Assembly (NCBI GenBank): GCA_964346275.1
Contig: CAYFUR010000037.1
Coordinates: 1-33,739 of the forward strand
Length of the DNA: 33,739 bases
Direction of reading: 5' to 3'
Source: CAYFUR01 sp964346275
GTDB taxonomy: Bacteria > Sumerlaeota > Sumerlaeia > SLMS01
Shown here piece by piece: positions 22,099 to 29,959 of this stretch. How positions within the stretch are numbered: the stretch's first letter is position 1; the number at the start of each line of letters is the position of its first letter. The position numbers and the translations under genes are program-made. The notes under the pieces were generated by a model. The model worked only from the letters and a program-made list of their open reading frames with translations. It had not been told where the DNA came from and made no database searches.

Positions 22099-24156
22099 TC
22101 AGCCGATCGCAGGCACCCGGGCGACCGAGACACCGCTCCCTGTATCGTAGACAGTGTTCTCCAGAAGCTGCTCCAGGAGCCCTTCAAAGCGCCGCCACTC
22201 TTCCTCGCTAAAGCGCGGGCGGAAGTAGGCCTGGGCATAGCGCTGCAGCTCGGAGAGATTCAGCAGGACATAATCGATCCCGTTTTGCCGCCACAGCCTG
22301 AAAAGCTCCGTGTTGTCTGCCGTGGCGCGGATATCCACCAGAACGCGCGGGGTGTCAAACCAGTCGCTCGCCACGGGCGTATAGTTTCTTGCATAGGCCA
22401 TTCGAAATTCGCCGATGTAATAAACCCGGCCGCCATCCGCTTCCTGGTTGAGCCACTGGATTGCGGGATAGCTGTTCAGGCGCCGCGCGATATATACATC
22501 TTCGTCGATACCGCCAAGCGCCGCCGCATAGGCGTGGTCCGCTCGCAGGTGATAAACGGGGGGCCAAACGAGCCCCGATGCGGCCACCGCCAACAGCAAA
22601 ACAGCGACAGCATGCTGAACCGCGGGGACCAGCCGAATCGCAAGAGAAAACAAAAACGCCGCGCCGAGGATTTCCAGCGCGATTTGCTGGGGCAGGAAAA
22701 AGCGCGCGCTCTGGTATGTGCCAAACCATAGCGGCCAGCCGAGAAGAAAGACCGCACCGAGCAGGCACACCGCGCTCCCGAAAAAGCCCCCCCTCTTGAA
22801 CAGAATCGCATAAAGACATCCCGCCAGCGCGAAAGGCAGCAGCGCCAGCAGCCCCGGCCCGGGGTTGAAACTCTCGAAAGCGGGCCAGTTCACGGTCATC
22901 TGGAACGGTGACGCCACGAAAGCGTCGAGTCCATCACCGAGCCCTTTTTCGGCCATTTTCGCACGGTAGAATTCTTCGTTCGCCGCGCTCCATTCCACTC
23001 CCCCGAAAACACTCCAGCCGAGAGGATATACTGGGTTGCCGTGGGCGAGCACGTTCTTCACCAGCCAGGGCGCGATCACCAGCGTTCCGGCCATGATCAG
23101 CAGCGCGGCCCGCGCGGACTTTTCCCGCCCCGCGCCAAAAACGATTCGCCCCGACGCATAGACGCCCGCGATCGCCGCCAGCGGCAGGATGCTGATTTTG
23201 GCCGCCACCGCCGCACCGAGAAGCAGGCCGCCAAGCGCTCCCCGCGCTTTCGCCCCCCGGATTGTCCCCGGCACCAGCACCCAAATTCCCGCAAACAGGT
23301 AAGCCGCCGCGGCCAGGTCCGCAAACGGCCAGGATGCCAGGATTCCAGCAGCGGGAATTCCGGCCACCAACAGCGCACTGATCCCCCGGGCTGCGCGTAT
23401 AGTCGATTTGGATGGCACGCCGGCGCGATAGGCGCACAGACTGCGGAAGGCCGCGCCGCCAAGTTCCCCCGCTACAACCACGAGGGCTGCGAAGTGAAGC
23501 CAGTGGAGAATTTGGAACACGCGCCCGAGTTGCAACTGGCCCGCCAGAGAGGTGGCGAGCAGGCCCTGGAGCGCGGGAAGATTGCTGTTGGCGTTGAAGG
23601 GAAGCGAAACAAAGTGGCCCGCGCGCACCCAGGCTCGCGGGGCGGGCACGTGATAGCGCAAGCCGTCGCTTTCAACGAGCGGCGCCAGGGCCGCCAGACC
23701 CATCAACAGGAGAAACGGCGCAACCGCCAGCCACCAGGGAGAAAGGCCTCGCCATTGAAGAGAAGGCGGCCGCCATCCACGCCAGATCGCAAAACCCCAG
23801 GCAAGAGCCAGGGGGAGGAACAAAGCCCCGGGACCGATATAGACAAAGCCGAGCAGCCCAAGCACGATCCCGGAAAAGGCTCCCCCGGCGAGGAAACTGA
23901 AGACCAGAGCGGGCAAAAGGCGCCGTGCGCGCGGCTGAACAAAACGCAGCAACGGATATCCGCTCAGAACAAGGCAAACAGCGGAGGCCAGTCCCACAAC
24001 AAGCGCCGCAACCCCGCCGACGGGAAAGCCACCGGAAACGGATGGCGCATCGAGCGAGGGAATCCGCCAACCGGCCACGAGCCAGAGGACGATCGCCGCC
24101 GGGAGCAGCAGCGCCGCCAGAGCGAGAAGGATCCACTTGTCGAGATGCTTTGCCAC
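22099..24156 (-). CDS. GT-C (GT39-like) membrane glycosyltransferase
   Basis: A 685-residue integral membrane protein with about twelve hydrophobic helices and a soluble C-terminal domain of about 130 residues. The large first periplasmic loop carries ESDGLRYHVPAPRAWV, matching the acidic loop motif of ArnT/PMT-like transferases that use polyprenyl-phosphate sugars. The rest is Ala/Leu-rich membrane helices. The C-terminal part (YPAIQWLNQ, YYIGEFRMAYARNY, YVLLNLSEL) resembles the extracytoplasmic domain common in such proteins. Start is GTG at 24156, the only good option in frame; it lacks a clear ribosome binding site. A structured RNA element lies about 115 bases upstream on the same strand. 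Confidence 0.8.
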   Translation of the reverse strand: MAKHLDKWILLALAALLLPAAIVLWLVAGWRIPSLDAPSVSGGFPVGGVAALVVGLASAVCLVLSGYPLLRFVQPRARRLLPALVFSFLAGGAFSGIVLGLLGFVYIGPGALFLPLALAWGFAIWRGWRPPSLQWRGLSPWWLAVAPFLLLMGLAALAPLVESDGLRYHVPAPRAWVRAGHFVSLPFNANSNLPALQGLLATSLAGQLQLGRVFQILHWLHFAALVVVAGELGGAAFRSLCAYRAGVPSKSTIRAARGISALLVAGIPAAGILASWPFADLAAAAYLFAGIWVLVPGTIRGAKARGALGGLLLGAAVAAKISILPLAAIAGVYASGRIVFGAGREKSARAALLIMAGTLVIAPWLVKNVLAHGNPVYPLGWSVFGGVEWSAANEEFYRAKMAEKGLGDGLDAFVASPFQMTVNWPAFESFNPGPGLLALLPFALAGCLYAILFKRGGFFGSAVCLLGAVFLLGWPLWFGTYQSARFFLPQQIALEILGAAFLFSLAIRLVPAVQHAVAVLLLAVAASGLVWPPVYHLRADHAYAAALGGIDEDVYIARRLNSYPAIQWLNQEADGGRVYYIGEFRMAYARNYTPVASDWFDTPRVLVDIRATADNTELFRLWRQNGIDYVLLNLSELQRYAQAYFRPRFSEEEWRRFEGLLEQLLENTVYDTGSGVSVARVPAIG

Positions 24157-24270
24157 GAAGGGAGCGGATTCGCTTTCCAGGAACTCGGCCAGGCGCGGCC
24201 CGGCTCAACGGTCATGGGGCCGGGGAAATGAAACAAGCCGAAATGCCGGGGAAATCCGAGTGGGAGCGAC

Positions 24271-24366
24271 AAAAAAAGAGGCGGGACGTTTTCGCTCCGA
24301 AGGGAGGCCGGATGGCTCTCCCGAGTTGCGGTATTGTGCCGCAGTGAGCGATTGACGTCCCGCCTT
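24271..24366 (-). ncRNA. Candidate structured small RNA or leader with intrinsic terminator end
   Basis: On the minus strand 24365-24279 folds into a three-way junction. Closing stem: 11 perfect pairs (24365-24355 with 24289-24279). After a small internal loop a 5-bp stem follows (24351-24347 with 24296-24292). It encloses a 5-bp hairpin with 7-base loop (24343-24327) and an 8-bp hairpin with one bulge and a 4-base loop (24322-24302). A C and seven T follow the last stem, so it ends like an intrinsic terminator. TTGACA at 24402-24397 places a start at about 24366, the first base of the stem, though the -10 is poor. No minus-strand protein gene ends here. It resembles no RNA family I can name. 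The remainder of the 386-base gap 24157-24542 shows nothing. Confidence 0.6.
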
Positions 24367-24542
24367 TCAAAAGAAGGTGGAGCGTTGCGGACCGATTGTC
24401 AAGGAAATGACACCAGGTGGAGATCGAATCCGGCAAGACCCCATGCCTGGACCGCCGCGAGAATTGGTTGGCCGCCTCCCTGCTATGGAAAGTAGGATGG
24501 CCACGGCGGCATCGGAAGCCGCCATCCTCCAGGAGAAATGTG

Positions 24543-25241
24543 ATGGAAGCCAGACAGACACTTCCCTTTTACGACCTCGGCCGGATCGATTACGCGCCGG
24601 CCTACGAACTGCAACGCCGGTTGCAGAAAGATCAGATCGATGGGCGCCGCGGCCCCCATGTCCTCTTTGTCGAGCACCCGCCCACAATCACCGTCGGGCG
24701 GCGCGGCAGCGAAAACGAAGTCGTCGCGCCCGCGGCCGTTCTCAAGCGCCGCGGCGTCACCGTCACGGAAACTGATCGCGGCGGGCAGGTGACCTATCAT
24801 GGCCCCGGACAAATTGTCGCCTATCCCCAAGTGAATGTGTCAAAGCTGGGGCTCCACGAATACCTGCGCCTGCTGGAAGAAGCGGTCATCCGTACCATCG
24901 GCCGCTGGGGTTTGAAAGGTTATCGCTGGGAAGGGCGCACCGGCGTCTGGGTGGGGAAAGAAAAGGTCTGTGCCATGGGCATCCATGTGCGCCGCTGGTG
25001 GACCATCCACGGCCTCGCTCTGAACGTGGAAACGGATTTGGATCACTTTGGGCTGATCATTCCCTGCGGCATTCGGGATCGCGGCGTGACGTCGATCAAG
25101 AAACTCCTGCGCGATGACGCGCCTTCCATTGAGGAAGTCAAGGGCGAGCTACGCCGCCAACTGGGCGAAGTTCTGGAAATGGACCCCGTGGAAGAAAATC
25201 CCGAGGAATTGGGTCCGCTTGTGGCGGAAATGCCCCGCTGA
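24543..25241 (+). CDS. lipB: Octanoyl-[acyl carrier protein]:protein octanoyltransferase
   Basis: A 232-residue enzyme that moves octanoyl from acyl carrier protein to lipoyl domains, the first step of lipoate assembly. Seen here: FVEHPPTITVGRRGSENEV, then RGGQVTYHGPGQIVAYP, then EKVCAMGIHVRRW with the catalytic Lys141, and LIIPCGIRDRGVTSIKK with the nucleophile Cys175. The length is typical. ATG 24543 has AGGAG seven bases upstream; the open frame extends 42 codons further, but that part is not conserved in style. lipA, which often follows lipB, is not nearby. Confidence 0.96.
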   Translation: MEARQTLPFYDLGRIDYAPAYELQRRLQKDQIDGRRGPHVLFVEHPPTITVGRRGSENEVVAPAAVLKRRGVTVTETDRGGQVTYHGPGQIVAYPQVNVSKLGLHEYLRLLEEAVIRTIGRWGLKGYRWEGRTGVWVGKEKVCAMGIHVRRWWTIHGLALNVETDLDHFGLIIPCGIRDRGVTSIKKLLRDDAPSIEEVKGELRRQLGEVLEMDPVEENPEELGPLVAEMPR

Positions 25242-25339
25242 ATGAATTTTTTCTTCGCTCCAAGGCCATTTTTTTCTAGCTCGTGTTCTGGAGTACGGTC
25301 CAGACACAATCAATCTCAGCGGAATCAGGTAAACGGATC

Positions 25340-26326
25340 GTGCGCCTTGATCTGACAATGCCGATCCTCTTCTTCCTCTCTGCATCAATCGTGGGGTGCG
25401 CAAAAACTCCGCAACTCGATGTGGAGCCCGCCCCGGCCACCACCCGGTCCACTATTATCGACACAACGCCTTCGCTCGTGACCCGGTTCAGCCCCGCTTC
25501 TCCCTATCCCAATATGCAGGACATGGTCGGGCGCCTGGCTTACTGGGTCGACCTGATGCTGCCGCCGGTGGAAGACTCGGACGAAGGGCCTATCGTCCTG
25601 GAAGCCTATGGCTTTGCCATCAGTGAGATGGATTACCACGAAGCGCTGGCCGATTTTCTCGATGGACGCGCCCGGACGCCGGAGTTGGAGGAGGCCTTCC
25701 AGCTCAAGCTGCGAGACCAACTGATGATCCTGCGCTGGTTCGAGGAATCGGGCGAGCTGGACAAACCGGTGGAACGGGTTCGTGCTCGCCAAAGCGCCCG
25801 CGAGGCCATCACATCCTCCATCATCAAACAGCAAATCGACGGCGTGGATGTGAGCGAGGCGGAGATTCGCCAGCTTTACAACCAGCGCTTGGACCAATAC
25901 CGCACAGAAGAAATGGCCCAGGTGCGCATTATCCTCGTGCCGACAACAGAGGAAGCCCAAGAAGTTCTGGCCAAGTTGGAGAGCGAAGAAGAAACATTCC
26001 AGAGCCTTGTTGCCGATTACAGCCGCCATGAAAGCCGGACGGGATCGGGCGAGCTGGAACCTTTCGCCCGCGGGGCTTACCTGGAGGAGTTCGAAAACCT
26101 GGCTTTCTCCCTCGAGCCCGGGGAGACCGATGTGGTTTCCACCCCGGCGGGCGTTTTTATCATGCAGAAACTGGCAACGATCCCAGAGACGGTGGTCCCG
26201 TTGGAGCAAGTTCGCGACACATTGCGCGGAGAGTTGCGAGAGCGCAAACGGCGCGAGAAGCGCGAGGCTTTCCTTGATGTTCTGCGGTCGAGCTTTGGCC
26301 GGCAGTTTCGCGGGGCCGGACCCTGA
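25340..26326 (+). CDS. Lipoprotein with degenerate parvulin-type PPIase domain
   Basis: A 328-residue envelope lipoprotein. Starting at GTG 25340 gives MRLDLTMPILFFLSASIVGC, a lipoprotein signal with Cys20; the later ATG at 25358 would lose the positive n-region. Residues about 90-185 are helical (SurA/PrsA-like chaperone part). Residues about 195-285 follow the parvulin plan (AQVRIILVPTTEEAQEVL, FQSLVADYSRHESRTGSGELEPFARG, FENLAFSLEPGETDVV). The catalytic-site His of ASHILV is replaced (VRIILV), and GGDLG reads SGELE. It is probably a periplasmic folding chaperone with weak or no isomerase activity. Confidence 0.8.
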   Translation: MRLDLTMPILFFLSASIVGCAKTPQLDVEPAPATTRSTIIDTTPSLVTRFSPASPYPNMQDMVGRLAYWVDLMLPPVEDSDEGPIVLEAYGFAISEMDYHEALADFLDGRARTPELEEAFQLKLRDQLMILRWFEESGELDKPVERVRARQSAREAITSSIIKQQIDGVDVSEAEIRQLYNQRLDQYRTEEMAQVRIILVPTTEEAQEVLAKLESEEETFQSLVADYSRHESRTGSGELEPFARGAYLEEFENLAFSLEPGETDVVSTPAGVFIMQKLATIPETVVPLEQVRDTLRGELRERKRREKREAFLDVLRSSFGRQFRGAGP

Positions 26327-26443
26327 ATCGCCCCGTGCAGAATTCACTTTCCCTGCTCAGCCTTTCCTTGCACTGCGTTTCCATTATCACCCAAAATGAC
26401 ATTTCTGTCACGGCCTGGGAGGCCCCTGGAGGCACACGCGCAA

Positions 26444-26929
26444 ATGGAAGGAAAGAATCTTCTCAAAATGGTTCAGGCCAAACTGGCCGAGAAGGAAGAA
26501 ATCATCCACGAACAGCAACGCCAACTGGCCGAAAGCGAAAACCGGATGAACGACCTCGAACAGGCCCTGGAAGAAAAAGACGAGGTGATCCGCGAGCAGA
26601 TGAACCAGATCGATGAGTTGAGCAACCGGCTGGAAGAATCGCGGAAACAGGGCGGGGAAGAAGTCGAACAGGTCTTGAAGGAAAAGGACGAAGTGATCAG
26701 GGAGCAGATGGCGCAGATCGAAGAACTTCAGGAGAAAGTGGACCGGGCCGGGGAGGAGGAGCAAACCGCCGAAGAGAAAGAAGAAGTCATCCGCGAACAG
26801 ATGCAGCAGATCGTGGAGTTGAACGACCGCATCGCCTCCCAGGAAGAGGAACTCGCCCAGGCGCGGGAAAACCTTAAAGAATTTGATAGCCTTCAAGCCC
26901 AGCTTAAAGAACTTCTGGGCGAGGCTTGA
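26444..26929 (+). CDS. Coiled-coil protein built from repeated EKDEVIREQM units
   Basis: A 161-residue, almost wholly coiled-coil protein without signal or membrane segment. Units with core EKxExIxEQ recur at AEKEEIIHEQQRQLAE, EEKDEVIREQMNQIDEL, KEKDEVIREQMAQIEEL and EEKEEVIREQMQQIVEL, spaced 28-36 residues apart. The last three are also similar at DNA level (from about 26571, 26678 and 26775), which indicates internal duplication. GGAGG lies 11 bases before the ATG at 26444; the later ATG at 26468 is an alternative. It is probably a cytoplasmic structural or scaffold protein; no family recognised. Confidence 0.75.
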   Translation: MEGKNLLKMVQAKLAEKEEIIHEQQRQLAESENRMNDLEQALEEKDEVIREQMNQIDELSNRLEESRKQGGEEVEQVLKEKDEVIREQMAQIEELQEKVDRAGEEEQTAEEKEEVIREQMQQIVELNDRIASQEEELAQARENLKEFDSLQAQLKELLGEA

Positions 26930-26949
26930 GTCCAAGCCCTGCAGAAAAG

Positions 26950-27573
26950 ATGACCCGATACCCTATGATTTTCAGCCGATTCCTTTGTTTCTCCGTGGCT
27001 CTTGCCGCGACACTGGCAATTTCCGCCTGCAACAAGAAGGACAAGGACCCCCTGCGCAAGTGGATCGATCCGACGTTTTCCATGAACGTCGTACCTGTCC
27101 CCATGGATTGGCCCAAGGAAGAGCGCGACTGGCACGACACGCCGCGAATCGCCGCCTACCAGCAACGCCTCTACGAAGAAAAAGGCGCGCCGGATTACTT
27201 CTACCTCTACTGGCGCCGCGACGGAAAGCCTCTCACGGCTCGCGAATTCACCATGGACAGTTGGGTGCACCGGAATGATGAAGACCGGAGCCCGATGAAT
27301 AACCTGCCCGATCGCGGTTGGATCTATCTCGACGATGACGCGATTTACCGCTTTCAGCGCAATGGACCCGAGAAGAAGCCCCTCCCCGATACGATTCGAC
27401 TGATCACCGAATATGGCGACCCCCACGAAATCAAGGAAAGCACCGATCCCGCGGGGCAGCCGCACACGATTTACCAGTATTACGACGAAGGCAAAATCTT
27501 CTACTTCCGCGAGGGCAAGAAATACAAAGAGCAGAACACCCAGCGAATGGAAGGCTTTCTCGAAAGGCGATAA
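26950..27573 (+). CDS. Lipoprotein of unknown function
   Basis: A 207-residue envelope protein. The signal ends in LAISAC with Cys27 as the lipidated residue, followed by charged NKKDKDP. The mature part is rich in Tyr, Trp and Asp (YFYLYWRRDGKPL, DRGWIYLDDDAIYRF, IYQYYDEGKIFYFREG) and probably forms beta-structure; the RGWIYLxxD stretch recalls GWxxDxRG-like text in some bacterial repeats, without a confident match. ATG 26950 is chosen because it gives a good signal peptide; TTG 26926 overlaps the previous gene. It lies between the coiled-coil gene and hpt, all on one strand with short gaps. Confidence 0.75.
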   Translation: MTRYPMIFSRFLCFSVALAATLAISACNKKDKDPLRKWIDPTFSMNVVPVPMDWPKEERDWHDTPRIAAYQQRLYEEKGAPDYFYLYWRRDGKPLTAREFTMDSWVHRNDEDRSPMNNLPDRGWIYLDDDAIYRFQRNGPEKKPLPDTIRLITEYGDPHEIKESTDPAGQPHTIYQYYDEGKIFYFREGKKYKEQNTQRMEGFLERR

Positions 27574-27605
27574 GGCCCATTTTGATTCCCGAAATCTCGC
27601 AGGAC

Positions 27606-28154
27606 ATGAACAAAGATATCGAGGAGATTCTCTATTCTCCCGAGCAAATCGCCTCGCGCGTGGCGGAACTGGGAGCCCGGATCAGCGAAGATTATCGAGG
27701 CCGTGAACTCGTTCTCGTCGGCATCCTTCGCGGGGCGCTCATTTTTCTTTCCGATCTGAGCCGCAAAATTACCACCCCCCATTCCTTCGACATGGTGGGA
27801 GCGGCATCCTACGGCAGCGCGACCTCGAGCAGCGGACATGTTCAGATCACCAAGGACGTGGAGATGAACCTCCGCGACAAGCATGTGGTTGTGATCGAGG
27901 ATATCTATGATTCCGGGCGCACCCTGGCCGCCATTGCGGACCTGCTTCGCGTTCACCGTCCCGCCAGTATCGCTCTCTGCTGCTTCCTGTATAAAGAAAA
28001 ACGCAGCCGCGCGGCGGAACTTGAAATTGATTACGTTGGACTTCATATCCCCGACCGTTTCGTGGTCGGCTACGGGCTGGATTTTGCCGAATATTATCGC
28101 AATCTTCCCTTTGTGGGTGTCCTGAGCCCGCGCGTTCATCGCAACGGAGCCTGA
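27606..28154 (+). CDS. hpt: Hypoxanthine (guanine) phosphoribosyltransferase
   Basis: A 182-residue type I phosphoribosyltransferase that salvages hypoxanthine and guanine with PRPP. MNKDIEEILYSPEQIASRVAEL is the usual family opening, LVLVGILRGALIFLSDLSR is the PPi-binding region, VVVIEDIYDSGRTLAAI is the PRPP loop with Glu98-Asp99, and VGYGLDFAEYYRNLPFVGVL is the purine-binding end. A TTG at 27582, with AAGG six bases upstream, is a competing start that would add eight residues; ATG 27606 fits the family better but has its AGGA almost touching. Confidence 0.95.
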   Translation: MNKDIEEILYSPEQIASRVAELGARISEDYRGRELVLVGILRGALIFLSDLSRKITTPHSFDMVGAASYGSATSSSGHVQITKDVEMNLRDKHVVVIEDIYDSGRTLAAIADLLRVHRPASIALCCFLYKEKRSRAAELEIDYVGLHIPDRFVVGYGLDFAEYYRNLPFVGVLSPRVHRNGA

Positions 28155-28204
28155 TTCCTCCGCCCGACGATCCCCATCACTTTCACGCAGTGGAGTTGTC
28201 CCCC

Positions 28205-28531
28205 ATGGCGCCGGAAAACGACAGTTCGGCCGAAGAACAAAACACACGCATGGCCATGCGCGCCATCCGCGGCGAAATCAAACGCGTCCTCGATTCCTGG
28301 GATCCGCTGGCGCTCCGGGGGCTTCCCGGATTTTCCTCCGAATACAATCAATACGCCGGGCCCCTTTCCGTCCTGGTGCGCAAGGGCGCCGAGCCCATGG
28401 AGATCGCCCGCCATCTGCTCCGCCTTCAAACCGAGGAATGGGGCCTTCCGGAAGACCGGCGCAAATGCCTGGAAATCGCCGAGAAGATCCACCGCACGGG
28501 GAACATCTTCCGCCCGCCCGGCGCCTCCTGA
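28205..28531 (+). CDS. Small DUF1871-like protein
   Basis: A 108-residue soluble protein. The core (IKRVLDSWDPLALRGLPGFS, then SEYNQYAGPLSVLVRKGA, then IARHLLRLQTEEWGL) resembles the DUF1871 pattern of WDP followed by a (D/S)EYxxY helix, a small all-helical family of unknown role. GGAG nine bases before the ATG at 28205 favours that start over GTG at 28190. It sits 50 bases after hpt on the same strand. The molecular role is unknown; resemblance was judged by eye. Confidence 0.65.
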   Translation: MAPENDSSAEEQNTRMAMRAIRGEIKRVLDSWDPLALRGLPGFSSEYNQYAGPLSVLVRKGAEPMEIARHLLRLQTEEWGLPEDRRKCLEIAEKIHRTGNIFRPPGAS

Positions 28532-28617
28532 CCCATCCCCCCCTTTCCCGACATGGAAATGCCACGCTCCAAAGGAAAAGCGCGGACTTGCATTTGATCC
28601 CCCGCCCCGATGATGCT

Positions 28618-28651
28618 CTCGCCCGGCGGATGCGAGTCCTCGCCGGGCGAG
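28618..28651 (+). promoter_or_regulatory. Perfect 11-bp GC hairpin directly before the sulfotransferase start
   Basis: CTCGCCCGGCG (28618-28628) and CGCCGGGCGAG (28641-28651) are exact inverted repeats around a 12-base loop. The repeat ends three bases before the ATG at 28655 and covers the only purine-rich site (GGGCGAG) near that start. No T run follows. It may control translation, or it may mean that the start is the ATG at 28610. Confidence 0.5.
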
Positions 28652-28654
28652 TTC

Positions 28655-29854
28655 ATGTTTCTTGATTTTCTGAAAAGTTTCCTTCGCCTTCTTGGGCAGA
28701 CTTACTTTCCCCGCAAGGGATCCCCCGCGCGGCTGACGGTCAAGCGCGCAATCGTGATGAGCGCTTTTCTGCCGGTTTTCTTTCTCCTCCAATGCCTCCA
28801 CTTTGCCGGTTTTGCGCTGGATGAAATCCTCTTTCGCGGATACCGGCGAATGCGCGTTCGCGAGCCCTTGTTCATCGTCGGCGTCCCCCGCAGCGGGACG
28901 ACCTTTCTCCACCAGGTTCTGGCCGATGACACGCGGCGCTTCACCACGCTCACGTTGTGGGAGCTTCTCCTCGCGCCATCGATCACCGAGCGACGCATTG
29001 TTCAGGGCCTGCTGCGCCTGGACCGGATGATGGGCCGTCCGGGCGCCCGCGTGATGGAGTGGATCGAGAGACGCTCGCTCACCAGCATGGACGCGATCCA
29101 CAAGGTTTCCCTGGCCGCACCGGAGGAGGACTACCTTCTCTTCGTTCCGGTCTTCGCTTGCTTTCTCCTGACGCATCCCTTTCCCGCGGATCATGAGCTG
29201 TGGCGGCTGACACGATTCGATGAAGCGCTGCCGGAGAAGAAACGCCGCCGCCTCATGTCCTTTTACCATCGCTGCCTCCAGCGCCACCTCTACGTCCACG
29301 GCCCCCAAAAGCAAATCCTCTCCAAGAATCCCTCCTTCACGCCAATGATACGTTCTCTTCGCGAGGAATTTCCCGATTGCCGGATGATCTGTTGTCTTCG
29401 CGACCCGGTCAAAGTGGTCCCATCGCTCATCAGTTCCATGGAAGAAGGGCGTGTGCTCTTTGATAATGACGCGCGGGGAAACTGGTATCACCGGCGGCTC
29501 TATAACATGCTGCGCTCCTCTTATCGTTACTTGCTGCGAGAGATTCCCCGCGCTCCGGAAGATCGCCGGGCCTTTGTGAAACTGGAAGAAATGAAGCAGG
29601 AAGTCGCCGGAACGGTGGAGGCGCTTTACCGGCGGTTTGGCTGGAACCCGGACGAGGCGTTCCAGAGGCAACTCGCGGCGCGGGACGAGGAGTCACGCGC
29701 CTATCGCAGCCGGCACAAGTATGCGGCGGAGGACTATGGAATCGGACCGGCGGAAATCAGCCGGGACCTCGCGTTTGTCCGGCGGCGATTCGGTTACGAG
29801 AGCCCCGGCGGAAGGCCAGACCCAGCCAGCACGGAGAAAATGACTCCCTTGTGA
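28655..29854 (+). CDS. PAPS-dependent sulfotransferase family protein
   Basis: A 399-residue protein. A hydrophobic stretch (about 30-58) precedes the catalytic domain and may anchor it to the membrane. VGVPRSGTTFLHQVLA (about 74-89) is the 5'-phosphosulfate loop, and MICCLRDPVKVVPSLISSM is the 3'-phosphate site. The RRFGYE...P tail is family-like. It probably transfers sulfate from PAPS to a glycan or lipid, as in the Sulfotransfer_3 group. ATG 28655 is chosen because ATG 28610 adds 15 non-conserved residues, but the hairpin at 28618-28651 makes the start uncertain. Downstream GT4 and deacetylase genes suggest a shared envelope glycan task. Confidence 0.88.
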   Translation: MFLDFLKSFLRLLGQTYFPRKGSPARLTVKRAIVMSAFLPVFFLLQCLHFAGFALDEILFRGYRRMRVREPLFIVGVPRSGTTFLHQVLADDTRRFTTLTLWELLLAPSITERRIVQGLLRLDRMMGRPGARVMEWIERRSLTSMDAIHKVSLAAPEEDYLLFVPVFACFLLTHPFPADHELWRLTRFDEALPEKKRRRLMSFYHRCLQRHLYVHGPQKQILSKNPSFTPMIRSLREEFPDCRMICCLRDPVKVVPSLISSMEEGRVLFDNDARGNWYHRRLYNMLRSSYRYLLREIPRAPEDRRAFVKLEEMKQEVAGTVEALYRRFGWNPDEAFQRQLAARDEESRAYRSRHKYAAEDYGIGPAEISRDLAFVRRRFGYESPGGRPDPASTEKMTPL

Positions 29855-29959
29855 CGTTGAACACTCTTCTTGCATGCCTTCTCAGCGGGCGCGTATTCAG
29901 GGGTAACTGTTACGTTGAACGGCAGTTGGAGATTCCAGTCGGAGGGAAGAACGATCAGC

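Noticed and set aside
23041..24231. Plus-strand open frame of 396 codons
   Set aside because: Antisense to the GT-C membrane protein; the reading is Arg/Gln/Pro-rich and lacks any motif.
28136..29671. Minus-strand open frame of 511 codons
   Set aside because: Antisense to the DUF1871-like and sulfotransferase genes, whose motifs are clear on the plus strand.
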